Source: G963667855 sp963667855
Lineage (GTDB): Bacteria > Planctomycetota > Phycisphaerae > UBA1845
Reading direction: 5' to 3'
DNA: 64,000 nucleotides
Assembly (NCBI GenBank): GCA_963667855.2
Contig: CAXXKI010000019.1
Location: forward strand, 62,001-126,000
In this document: positions 51,850-60,646 of the stretch, piece after piece
Layout: every line of letters begins with the position of its first letter
Numbering within the stretch: position 1 is the first letter of the stretch
Notes under the pieces: model-generated
What the model was told of the DNA's origin: nothing
Databases searched by the model: none
What the model saw: the letters and a program-made list of their open reading frames with translations, nothing else
Translations under genes and position numbers: made by a program

Positions 51850-52848
51850 TCATTCCGACCAGAGATACATGAACGGCGGCCAAGCCGAATGAGCCTGGTT
51901 GGCCAGGTTTAGTTTCAACAGATTCAGATCCCCCTTCGACTGCTGAGAACCTTCCATGGCGTAGTAGTTTGGGGTGTGGACGTAGGGTCTGGAGTAGGCA
52001 ATAACCTTAACGGTGGATATTCCCGCGCGCTCTTTAGCAATGGCGATAGCGTCATTCATGGTACCGATTCGATCGATCAGGCCGTGCTCCAGAGCCTGTT
52101 CGGCCAGGTAGACCCTGCCATCGGCCAACTCGACCACCTGTTGCCGAGACAGTTTAGGCCTGCCATCTGCAACCGCGTCAACGAATTGGGCATAAAGCTT
52201 GTCGACGATAGTCTGGAAAACCTCGCGCTGTTCCGGAGTTAGTCGGGTAAAGATTGAACTGGATCCCTTTTGGGAACCGGAAGTAATGGTTTCCGCAGTT
52301 ACGCCGATTTTTGACATCGTTCCGGTCACTTCCAGAAGCTGCATGATCACGCCGATGCTTCCGGTTACGGTTGAGCGGCAAGCGACGATTTCGTCGGCGG
52401 CACAGGCGATGTAATACCCACCACTGGCGGCCACATCCATCATCATGGCGACAACTGGTTTGCCACTCTCCTTAAAGCGTATTATTTCATGGTGCATCAG
52501 CTCGCTGGCAGTTACCGACCCGCCCGGGGAGTTGATTCTTAAGACAACGGCCTTAACCCAGCGATCCGTTCTCGCTTTATCCAATTGTTCCAACAGGTTT
52601 GCGACAGGATGCTCTCCCGCGGTGAGAAGGCTCCTTTTTGACGCGTTAAGCAAAATACCATCGACATCAATTACGACTATCTTTCCAGCATTAAACAAGG
52701 CATCTTTACTAAGAGTCTGCTCCGTTAAATCCTGAGGAGCTTGAACAGGCGTGATAAGGAAACTATCCGGAAGACAGCCGAGAGTACATGCCAGAACCAG
52801 ACACAACGGAATAAACCTGAATGATCGATAAACGAATGATGCCTTCAC
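51850..52848 (-). CDS. sppA: Signal peptide peptidase SppA, lipoprotein form
   Basis: A short-form SppA serine protease. The catalytic Ser lies in MDVAASGGYYIACAAD and the general-base Lys in SGSQKGSSS; LRINSPGGSVTASE and TVTGSIGV are also family motifs. It degrades signal peptides left in the membrane after secretion. GTG at 52848 is the preferred start (AGGAG 9 bp upstream), which puts a hydrophobic segment and the lipobox TLGC at the N-terminus, so it seems to be lipid-anchored instead of having a membrane helix. A TTG/ATG-started longer version to 52887 is less likely. It is divergent from a zincin gene. Confidence 0.87.
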   Translation of the reverse strand: MKASFVYRSFRFIPLCLVLACTLGCLPDSFLITPVQAPQDLTEQTLSKDALFNAGKIVVIDVDGILLNASKRSLLTAGEHPVANLLEQLDKARTDRWVKAVVLRINSPGGSVTASELMHHEIIRFKESGKPVVAMMMDVAASGGYYIACAADEIVACRSTVTGSIGVIMQLLEVTGTMSKIGVTAETITSGSQKGSSSIFTRLTPEQREVFQTIVDKLYAQFVDAVADGRPKLSRQQVVELADGRVYLAEQALEHGLIDRIGTMNDAIAIAKERAGISTVKVIAYSRPYVHTPNYYAMEGSQQSKGDLNLLKLNLANQAHSAWPPFMYLWSE

Positions 52849-53015
52849 AATAAAGCACTCCTGGGAAAAAGTCTTTAAATAGTACAAAGTGAAAAGGTTC
52901 TACGTTACGGTTACAATCACCTTTTGACCGACTACGAATAATCACTGAATGCGGCAATCTTATTGTAATGGTGAACCAGCTGTTTGGGCAGTATTTCCTT
53001 TTACGTCTTAAGGAT

Positions 53016-53396
53016 ATGAGCGTGCGAGTTACAGATGAAGAATTCGAAGAGTTGGTTCAGAAAGCCATTGACGGAATTCCGGCGTCTTTTGCTCCGTACA
53101 TGTCCAACATAATAATCGAAGTGGCCGACTACCCCGACAAGCGAACTTGTGAATCTTTGGGCCTGGATGATCGCCGCACGTTATTGGGTTTATATCACGG
53201 AATTGCCCTGACCAACCGGAGTGTGCACCATTCGGGAGTCATGCCGGACAGGATCACGTTATACAAACGTAACATCGAGGATATTACGCGTTCGCGAAAT
53301 CAGCTGGTCGATCAGATACGTAAAACAGTGTTACATGAGATTGGACACCATTTCGGTCTGGACGAAGACGATTTATCAGAGGCCGGTTACGGATAG
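53016..53396 (+). CDS. Metallopeptidase family protein (zincin, MMP-like), 126 aa
   Basis: A small zincin with the motif VLHEIGHHFGLDEDDL near the C-terminus: HExxH plus a downstream His and Asp. The N-terminal part (VTDEEFEELVQKAIDGIPASF) and IIIEVADYPDK are typical of the PF06262-type proteins found beside many bacterial genes. There is no signal peptide. The ATG at 53016 is preferred; longer starts reach 52968. A perfect A/T-rich hairpin follows at 53466-53499. The substrate is unknown. Confidence 0.78.
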   Translation: MSVRVTDEEFEELVQKAIDGIPASFAPYMSNIIIEVADYPDKRTCESLGLDDRRTLLGLYHGIALTNRSVHHSGVMPDRITLYKRNIEDITRSRNQLVDQIRKTVLHEIGHHFGLDEDDLSEAGYG

Positions 53397-53465
53397 TCGA
53401 AAACAAGCCATATAGCCACATATAGACTTCCCATTTTCAAAAAACTCTCATTTTGCGAAAAAAAA

Positions 53466-53499
53466 GTTTTTTGGGGAGACAGATTTGTCCCCAAAAAAC
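53466..53499. terminator. Perfect hairpin behind the zincin gene
   Basis: GTTTTTTGGGGA (53466-53477) is exactly inverted at 53488-53499 with a 10-nt loop. It resembles the window's other A/T-flanked GGGGA hairpins. Probably a terminator for the zincin gene. Confidence 0.6.
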
Positions 53500-53588
53500 G
53501 TTTGTATAGATGAGGGGCTTGTAAAAGCGTTTTCAAGAAATCAGCTGTGCATGTAATCTGAATCTGAAAGAACTTTAGCGGGCTTAAA

Positions 53589-54278
53589 ATGGGACTAACG
53601 GCAACAGTTTATGTTGTGGACGACGATGAATCGATCCGGACGATGATTGGATGGTTGTTAAAATCGTTATCCCACAACGTGAAAACATGCAGATGTGCCA
53701 AGGATTTCTGGCATGTATTCAACGCAAAGAAACCGGGGTGCATCATTCTGGATGTGCGGTTACCAGATATCAGCGGTCTGGAAATCCAGACACAACTGAA
53801 TCAAAAGGGAGTTTGTACACCGATAATCATGATTTCCGGCTATGCGGACATCGCGACCGTCGTACAGGCGATGAAAGCCGGAGCGTTTGATTTTCTGGAA
53901 AAACCATTTAACGACCAGACGTTGCTTGATCGAGTTCAGGCCGCGATAAGAAAAAACCAACAGGAACTTATCAGGCAAACCAGGATAAAAGAATTTGATG
54001 AACTCGTATCCAGCCTGACACCGCGAGAGAAGGAGATTCTTTCATTGGTGGTAAAAGGCAAATCTTCCAAAGTTATAGCTGAGGAACTGGGGGTAAGCTG
54101 CAAGACAGTTGAGGCCCACCGGGCGAATTTCATGCGTAAGACCAGGGTTGACTCGATCGCGGAACTGGCTTTCAAAGCGTTGCGGATATACAACACCAAC
54201 AAAGTCTTCACCAACGGCAACGGTGTAACAGGGAAAAACAGCACCAACGGTTCTACAGACCCGACTGTTTACGAATAA
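53589..54278 (+). CDS. FixJ/LuxR-family response regulator, 229 aa
   Basis: The receiver domain has Asp11-13, phospho-acceptor Asp55 in IILDVRLPD, MISGYADI and FLEKPF. A LuxR-type helix-turn-helix follows at about 140-200 (LTPREKEILSLVVKGKSSKVIAEELGVSCKTVEAHR). The C-terminal 30 residues are a low-complexity Asn/Gly/Thr tail, longer than in standard FixJ proteins. No sensor kinase is adjacent, so it is an orphan. Its 3' end overlaps the convergent ABC permease gene by 26 bp. Confidence 0.9.
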   Translation: MGLTATVYVVDDDESIRTMIGWLLKSLSHNVKTCRCAKDFWHVFNAKKPGCIILDVRLPDISGLEIQTQLNQKGVCTPIIMISGYADIATVVQAMKAGAFDFLEKPFNDQTLLDRVQAAIRKNQQELIRQTRIKEFDELVSSLTPREKEILSLVVKGKSSKVIAEELGVSCKTVEAHRANFMRKTRVDSIAELAFKALRIYNTNKVFTNGNGVTGKNSTNGSTDPTVYE

Positions 54279-56076
54279 TCATATCGAAGCTGCGAACCAT
54301 GGCCTTATACCATGAGAAAACCACTATCGCGTGAAGGGCTATGAATATGAGACTTCCCGTAAGCGCAGCCACCCTTATTGCGATTGTTTTCTGAGCGAAC
54401 TCCGCCGGGTCGAATAATCCACTGGGATCAACCAGTACGGAAATAGCAGTAAAGGGTGTTGCCGACGAAAGAGCCACGCCAAACACACTTGCTTCCGTTA
54501 CTATCATATTCCAGAACAGATACACACCGACATTAACGCCGAGCAGAACTCCGACGGCGAGCAGCACGGCGCGAACCGTCTTGCGCTGCTTAAGTGAAAA
54601 ATGCAATCCGAGCATGCAGGCGTAGGCGCTGAAGATCACCATCAACAATCCCACTTCCAGCGCCGTTTCCACATGAGCGACTTTTTCAGTCGGGTGAGTT
54701 ACAAGATCCCAAAAGCCGAATATCAACAGGCTCAATACGGGAATAACAATCAAGGGGACGACCGAACTGACAAGCCCACGGAGTTTTCCCCAGATCAGGT
54801 AACCGCTGGTCAGGGGTGTCGTAAGCATTATGTCCATGGTCTTCGATTCTTTTTCCTTGGTAAGAGCAGAGGCGGCGGTGTTGGTGGCGATGATCAAGAC
54901 GATGGCGAATTCAATGGTAATAATCGCAGCCAGCCATTCGCGAGTAGCGCCGGCATTAAAGCCGCGCCAGCCGTTGATATAGTAAACCAGAAGAACAACC
55001 GCCCCCAAGACCCCGCATAGAACAACCAGGTAACGCCCGATCCCCCTGCTGGCGGCCGATGCTCTCGTAACCGCTTCGCGCCAGGCTACGGGGTTTGCCC
55101 AGACAGTGTGCGGCTTGCGGGTAAGCTTGCCGTTTTTAGCTTTTCTAAACAGCCCGGTCAGTTTGGAAAACAGCGTGGTTTCACCGATTTTGGTACAACG
55201 GCGAGCATAAAGCACACTTAGACCAGTAAGTAAAACCGAGACAAACAAGGTCAGGAAAACGTAAACAGTTGAAGGATAGGCGAGGAAGTACTTGGCAACC
55301 GGACCGTATTCGGCCACTGCGGCAACATCCGGCGCCTGCACCCGATTCAAAGCAACTTCGAGAGCGAGGAATGGATGAAAGGGAGCCAGCCAGCTCATAC
55401 GGACATTGGTTACGGGGCTGAGCGGGGCTTCCGGAATCCAGGTTCCCTTCATGCCGCCGAGGAAATAAATACAAAGAAGGTATATGGCTATTCCCAGGAA
55501 GAACGAAAATATGGTTCTCCTTGTACCGATCTTTATCATGCTGATGGTAATTGCCAAAGACCCGGTAAGGATGGCCGTCGCTCCGGCGATTGCGAAACTG
55601 CGAAATACATGCCCGGTAGTCACACCCCCGTATATCATGGTGGTAAGAAAAACCGGCAAACCGGCCAGGAGCAGGACAATCACAAAATATAGCCTGCTCA
55701 AAAGCGAACCGATTACGATCTGGGCATTGGTGAGGGGAGTGGAGATAAGGATGTTATAGGTTTGGGAATCCTTTTCCTGAGTAATCGCCCCGGCGGTGAA
55801 AACGGGGGCGAGAAAGCACATGAGAGCCAGTTGGGTCATGGACGCCCACATGAAAGTCTGTGACGCTCTTTTGGCGAAATCCGCAAGTGACATATTGGTG
55901 GATGAACCGTTAAGCAGCAGAACGGTAACGACGGCTACAAGAATGGAAAGATAGCCGAATCGTAGCCATAGGTGTCGGCTGCGGCGGGACATACCATTTA
56001 CCACCCGAACCAGAATCGGGTTCGCGGGAACCAGGTACCAGAGCCATGACGTGAGTTTAGCAGCTATGTTTGACAT
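54253..56076 (-). CDS. ABC-2 type transporter permease (duplicated), 607 aa
   Basis: Roughly 12 membrane segments are arranged as two similar halves. Each half has the ABC-2 signature around GAITQEKDSQTYNILISTPLTNAQIVIG and ALTKEKESKTMDIMLTTPLTSGYLIWG: the KEK/EKD-type motif plus the coupling region. It forms the membrane part of an exporter with the ATPase gene whose stop is 4 bp upstream. The substrate is unknown. Its stop region overlaps the convergent response regulator gene by 26 bp. Confidence 0.83.
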   Translation of the reverse strand: MSNIAAKLTSWLWYLVPANPILVRVVNGMSRRSRHLWLRFGYLSILVAVVTVLLLNGSSTNMSLADFAKRASQTFMWASMTQLALMCFLAPVFTAGAITQEKDSQTYNILISTPLTNAQIVIGSLLSRLYFVIVLLLAGLPVFLTTMIYGGVTTGHVFRSFAIAGATAILTGSLAITISMIKIGTRRTIFSFFLGIAIYLLCIYFLGGMKGTWIPEAPLSPVTNVRMSWLAPFHPFLALEVALNRVQAPDVAAVAEYGPVAKYFLAYPSTVYVFLTLFVSVLLTGLSVLYARRCTKIGETTLFSKLTGLFRKAKNGKLTRKPHTVWANPVAWREAVTRASAASRGIGRYLVVLCGVLGAVVLLVYYINGWRGFNAGATREWLAAIITIEFAIVLIIATNTAASALTKEKESKTMDIMLTTPLTSGYLIWGKLRGLVSSVVPLIVIPVLSLLIFGFWDLVTHPTEKVAHVETALEVGLLMVIFSAYACMLGLHFSLKQRKTVRAVLLAVGVLLGVNVGVYLFWNMIVTEASVFGVALSSATPFTAISVLVDPSGLFDPAEFAQKTIAIRVAALTGSLIFIALHAIVVFSWYKAMVRSFDMIIRKQSGL

Positions 56077-56080
56077 TGTA

Positions 56081-57016
56081 TCAGGAGACGATTCCCTTGG
56101 TTAGACGCATAAACGCAGTTTCGAGATTTACCTCTTCCTCACGAATTTCCCTGATTCGGAAATTATTTTTAAGTAATGCCTGAGCGATACCGGAGAAATC
56201 GTGGGTTTGTTTTTCCAGTTCGACCATAAGCTGGCCGTTTTCCTGAACGACCGATTTAACCCCCTGTAGTTTTTCCAACACCACGGCGGCCAGATCAAGC
56301 TGTTCCGTAACTTTCACGTGCAGTCGGGAAGCGACCCGGGCCTGGCGGATAATGTCGGCCAGCGGACCGTGAAAAAGGAGTTCACCTTTTTCGATAATCC
56401 CCACAGTGGTACACAGTTCGGCCAGTTCGTGCAGGATGTGAGAACTGATGATAATTGTTTTCCCCATCCGGCGGAGTTCCTTGAGCAGTTCCCGGATTTC
56501 AATCCTCGCCCGGGGGTCCAGGCCGCTGGCGGGCTCATCGAGAAGCAGCACCTTCGGATCGTGAAGAAGAACCCGGGCTATACTAAGCCTCTGCTGCATT
56601 CCCCGGGAAAGCCCGTCGACCAGAGCGTCTTTCTTGTAGACCAGATCGGTCAGTTCGAGAACATCGCCGACAATCCGTATCCGCTGTTTCCCGGTAATGT
56701 TGTACGCGGAAGCGAAAAACTCCAGGTATTCCTGAACGACCATATCCTCATAAGCGCCGAAGAAGTCGGGAACATAACCGATAAGCGGTCGGATTTTCCG
56801 GGACTCGTAGCCCACGACGTGTCCACAGACACGCGCTTCGCCCCAGGTAGGCTGCAAGAGAGTCGCCAGGATTTTAATCGTGGTGGTTTTACCAGCCCCG
56901 TTCGGGCCGATATAGCCGAAGCACTCGCCATCCTCGATTTTGAGTTCCAGATTATCCAACGCGACCAGTTGACCGTATCGCTTGGTCAGGTTGATTGTCT
57001 CGATGATCACCTTCAA
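56081..57016 (-). CDS. ABC transporter ATP-binding protein
   Basis: Walker A is GYIGPNGAGKTTTIK, the signature motif LSRGMQQRLSIAR, Walker B VLLLDEPASGLD and the switch His follows in IIISSHILHELAEL. The C-terminal 90 residues form the extra domain often found on ABC-2 exporter ATPases. The gene order is 814-aa protein, ATPase, permease: gaps of 46 and 4 bp, so one transcript. It energises export through the duplicated permease at 54253-56076. Confidence 0.92.
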   Translation of the reverse strand: MKVIIETINLTKRYGQLVALDNLELKIEDGECFGYIGPNGAGKTTTIKILATLLQPTWGEARVCGHVVGYESRKIRPLIGYVPDFFGAYEDMVVQEYLEFFASAYNITGKQRIRIVGDVLELTDLVYKKDALVDGLSRGMQQRLSIARVLLHDPKVLLLDEPASGLDPRARIEIRELLKELRRMGKTIIISSHILHELAELCTTVGIIEKGELLFHGPLADIIRQARVASRLHVKVTEQLDLAAVVLEKLQGVKSVVQENGQLMVELEKQTHDFSGIAQALLKNNFRIREIREEEVNLETAFMRLTKGIVS

Positions 57017-57062
57017 ATCACTCCGGTTTTCGAACAGGGGCAGAAAATCCCCGTTATGCCTT

Positions 57063-59507
57063 TTATTCTTTCACTTCCACCGGCATCAAAAAACGATAAA
57101 CGGTATTGGCTTTTTTAAATTTGACCGACTCGTACTCTCCGTTACCGGTTCGGGCGTGCAGCCTGGCCGGTCCGGCACTATTGGAAAAACCTATAAGTAT
57201 AGCGGTATCGGCATCCAGCAGATCGCTCAGATCCAACTGGCGACAGCGAGCCGAGGAAAATCGCGGAATGGTGTTCGCGCCAAGCATAGCCGCCCTGAAC
57301 TGATCCAGTTCGATGTCCGACAGTGAGGTCACGATCATAATAGCGTTCTGGTAATCGGACTGGCTGTACTTCTGCGGAATCTCTTCGCCGGTGTAATAAC
57401 TGGTATCCGCGGTCCTGGCAAAAGTGTTTCCCCAGGATTTCTGAAAATGGGAAAGATCCCAATTCTGGCGGTTTTCCTTGGGCAGCAGATCTCCGGTAAC
57501 AGGATCAGTATAAAGTAAATCGAAAAGTCTGATTTTTTCACCATTCTTGATCGACCCAAGCCGCAGCACACTGATGACGGGCGCCCGAGGCATCTCGGTA
57601 AAAGTCTGTGGAGCAAACGGATGAACCTGGCTGATCAGAAGATAGCACTGTGACAGGTCTATTCCCAACTGGTTTTCGACCCAACTGTTCCGCGTAATAA
57701 CCCACTCGTTCACCGGGCGGGGATTTTCCCTGGAGCGTGGCACCATTATCCGCTCCAAGCCCAACTGCCCTTTCACCGTACCGTAAAGCGTTCCACTCCA
57801 TCTCCCCTCAAACTGCTTTAAAGTCGCGCGCATCGGTACGTCGTGTATTTCCGCGGTAGCGGGTAGAAGCGTATACTGCGTGGGGTCGGTGTATTTCGCC
57901 TCACCAAAAGAGAAATCGCGCCAGCTCAGCATGGGAGCCAGAGAGCAGACGGTATTGCCGGGAACTTTATCCAAAAGGGAATCCGTCGGAAGCCAGACAT
58001 CGACGGTGCTGCGCATGCTTGTGGTTAACCCAAAGTAGGCCGTAGCCAACGCCTGGTCCTGACCGACAACACCATCCACTATGGACAGTTGCTCGACCCT
58101 GCTGCCAACTCCATGAAGAGCCTGAACGCCAATAATACTCAGTACACTGGTGATAACGGCGGTCAGCCCCAGGGCTGACCAGCTGTACTTGAGCAGCTTG
58201 CGATTCTGCAGTACTTTCCAGACGCCAAGCGTGGCCACTAAGACGTAAATAATCGCGAAAAACACGGCAAGTGCCAGGTAAGCTCCGGTAGTGTCACTGA
58301 AGGCCACTTCCTGATCGAACCAGCGAATCATTGAAATCGGATACTTTTCTTTCTCCAAAGAAACCCGCTCTCGACGCAGTTCCAGAAGTTTTTTATAGAA
58401 AGGAATGGCGTTCTCGGGATGTTTATCCGGAACCAGTTCCGTCAACTCACCGGCCACGAAAATCAACTGTCCGCGTCCCAATCTCCGTTTCGCAACAATG
58501 GTGGCTCCAAGAGTATCTTCCTGCAACATACAGGTTACGTCATCGTGCTGTTTTATCGTACAATGAGCAAGGGTGACCGGTTTGGAATAACTCTCCTGAT
58601 CGTCGTTGAATAACCCAAGCATCTGCCGGCGAAGCTTCGGAAAATGGGATTCGGCCTTAACATTTCCCACCTTCACTGGAAGTAAAGGCCCGAGGATGTC
58701 CGATTGGACAATAGCATCCGAAGTTCGAGCCGCAGCTAATACCAGTTTCCCCCCTTGGTGAACCCACTCTACCAGGGCATGTTCCTGCTCCGGGGTTAAG
58801 ACGGTGGGGTCGGCCGCATCCCAGATGACACAATCCAACATTTGCAGCCCTATCCATTTTCCGGGCAAAGATGCTGGAGAAACATGGGCAATCTCAACCG
58901 GACGGTCGAATTGTTCACGATCCGTATCCAGATTCACCAGAAAACGAACCGAACCGGGCGCCCCATCGGAGACAGCCAGGATAAGGTATTTGTCGTGAGA
59001 AAAAACCTGGGCATCCACGGGCGGGGTTATAGCCGACACCGGCACACCGCCTGAGACCATTTTCACCCGGCGTCCGGGATCGTCTTCACCGCTTGTCTCC
59101 AACAGCTCCACTGCAAACGAACCGCGGCGAGCCCGATCTGGATTTGCAATAGTATAAAGCCAATATCGCTGTCTGGAGCCCTCGCCAAATAAATGAACCG
59201 GGACACTATCGATATACACGTCGCCATCCCGATCAAACTGGCGGAGAAGTAGTTTTCCATCAAAGGAAGTCTGGTTCTGCAGGGTTAAATCAACAACAAC
59301 AGGAGTCCAGGTTCCGATGCGAATAGCGGTCCCTGTAGTCAGCAGGTAACCGACACGAACAACATCTCCAATAACCTCACCGAAACAAGGCTGCCCTATC
59401 AGAACGGCGATAAACAAGGAGCTTAGAAGAAGCCGTTTCCGAATTAGTAACGGAAATGAGGAATACTGCTGTCTGGTTCGCTGCAAAGCTGAATCGTGAA
59501 AACGCAT
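57063..59507 (-). CDS. Membrane protein of the ABC export operon, 814 aa
   Basis: A signal peptide or anchor (LLLSSLFIAVLIGQPCFG) begins a long external domain with a region like class I glutamine-amidotransferase folds (ALVEWVHQGGKLVLAAARTSDA). Two membrane segments lie near residues 405-455 (LALAVFFAIIYVLVATLGVW, ALGLTAVITSVLSIIGV). The second half is mostly external. No catalytic residues are apparent. It is the first gene of a three-gene operon with an ABC ATPase and permease, and so is likely an accessory subunit of that exporter; the arrangement resembles the gliding/Gld-type and other multi-component ABC-2 systems only loosely. Confidence 0.7.
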   Translation of the reverse strand: MRFHDSALQRTRQQYSSFPLLIRKRLLLSSLFIAVLIGQPCFGEVIGDVVRVGYLLTTGTAIRIGTWTPVVVDLTLQNQTSFDGKLLLRQFDRDGDVYIDSVPVHLFGEGSRQRYWLYTIANPDRARRGSFAVELLETSGEDDPGRRVKMVSGGVPVSAITPPVDAQVFSHDKYLILAVSDGAPGSVRFLVNLDTDREQFDRPVEIAHVSPASLPGKWIGLQMLDCVIWDAADPTVLTPEQEHALVEWVHQGGKLVLAAARTSDAIVQSDILGPLLPVKVGNVKAESHFPKLRRQMLGLFNDDQESYSKPVTLAHCTIKQHDDVTCMLQEDTLGATIVAKRRLGRGQLIFVAGELTELVPDKHPENAIPFYKKLLELRRERVSLEKEKYPISMIRWFDQEVAFSDTTGAYLALAVFFAIIYVLVATLGVWKVLQNRKLLKYSWSALGLTAVITSVLSIIGVQALHGVGSRVEQLSIVDGVVGQDQALATAYFGLTTSMRSTVDVWLPTDSLLDKVPGNTVCSLAPMLSWRDFSFGEAKYTDPTQYTLLPATAEIHDVPMRATLKQFEGRWSGTLYGTVKGQLGLERIMVPRSRENPRPVNEWVITRNSWVENQLGIDLSQCYLLISQVHPFAPQTFTEMPRAPVISVLRLGSIKNGEKIRLFDLLYTDPVTGDLLPKENRQNWDLSHFQKSWGNTFARTADTSYYTGEEIPQKYSQSDYQNAIMIVTSLSDIELDQFRAAMLGANTIPRFSSARCRQLDLSDLLDADTAILIGFSNSAGPARLHARTGNGEYESVKFKKANTVYRFLMPVEVKE

Positions 59508-60101
59508 TACACCTGATCTCTGAAGACAGATAGACTATTACCAGTACTTTCCAGCTTGATGGACCTCACCGGGCAACAGCGTCGAGCCGGTCCCTGAGCG
59601 TTTTTGAATGCACCTGCAAACTATTCTCATTCAACGCATTCAAACAACCGCCATCGCGATATATTCTAGCCACGAAATCGACGGCATACAACCGGTACCG
59701 ACAGGTCTACACATACGATCTTTTCCATGCCGTCAGATCGGGGATTAAAGCGAGAATCAACACTCTTCCAACGACACAGCGATTAGGGTATCTTCATCAT
59801 CCATGTACCGTTTAGCAATGTTACTCTCGGTTTACATGGTGATCAGCGGGTTTACACGCGTGTGCGGTCGATTGGCGGTTATGGAACTTCCCCCAATGTG
59901 TATAGTCTGTAGACGCTTTAACGCATCGGGTATTATCCTTTTCCTGGCAACTCAGGCGGCCAGCAAGGAACTTCCGTCTGGACGATCGAATTTTCCTTTA
60001 CTGCTATTGCCTGCGGCATTATACGTTCCGATCAACCAGAATTTGTACTTTAACGGTTTAAAACCGGATAATGCAGTCCCAGGAAAGGAAACGATATAAC
60101 C
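59508..60101. other. Divergent intergenic region
   Basis: 594 bp between the ABC export operon and the thioesterase gene. A 98-codon plus-strand frame (59803-60099) ends just before the thioesterase but has no ribosome-binding site or domain; I judge it unlikely. AAAGGAAA before 60102 is the thioesterase ribosome-binding site. Confidence 0.4.
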
Positions 60102-60506
60102 ATGGCCGAAGAAACTCCCGCATTGCGAGCCCAGCGAAATGAGCCGGCGATTCGAATTGTCATGATGCCCCCGGATACGAATGCAGAAGGAAGCGTCTTC
60201 GGGGGAGTAATCCTGAGCAATATCGATCTGGCCGCCTTTGTTGAGGCAAAAAGGCAGGCACATAACCGTTACGTAACGGTGAGCATGAAAGAGGTGGTAT
60301 TCAAAGCGCCGGTATTCGTCGGGGATACTCTGAGTTTTTACGCGGAGGCGATCAGGCTGGGCCGGACATCGATTACGATTAAGGTGAAGGTCGTTGCGGA
60401 AAGATTCGAACCACCAACGACCACGGTAAATGTCACTGAGGCGGAAGTGGTAATGGTTGCGATGGATGATTCCGGACATCCTAAAGTAATCTCCCCAATG
60501 GCCTGA
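60102..60506 (+). CDS. Acyl-CoA thioesterase, YciA-like hotdog family
   Basis: A 134-aa hotdog-fold thioesterase: RIVMMPPDTNAEGSVFGGVILSNIDLAAFVEA holds the family's PxDTNxxGxVFGG signature with the catalytic-type Asp, followed by KAPVFVGDTLSFYAEAIRLGRTSITIKV. YciA-type enzymes hydrolyse a broad range of acyl-CoAs. It is cytosolic and a single gene. AAAGGAAA lies just upstream of the ATG. The physiological substrate is unclear. Confidence 0.88.
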   Translation: MAEETPALRAQRNEPAIRIVMMPPDTNAEGSVFGGVILSNIDLAAFVEAKRQAHNRYVTVSMKEVVFKAPVFVGDTLSFYAEAIRLGRTSITIKVKVVAERFEPPTTTVNVTEAEVVMVAMDDSGHPKVISPMA

Positions 60507-60646
60507 TTTTCGGGGGTTCAGCCTTTTAAACAGGTTTTCCAGGCCCCCTGACGAACTCTGTCTCTCCGGATTGATTTGCGAATGCTTGTTTTAGTACAAT
60601 ACGGGAAAGAGGCGTAAGTGTTTTGATTTTTTGAAGGGGGATTGTC

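Noticed and set aside
59803..60099. 98-codon plus-strand frame before the thioesterase gene
   Set aside because: No ribosome-binding site or recognisable domain, and its end overlaps the ribosome-binding site of the thioesterase gene.
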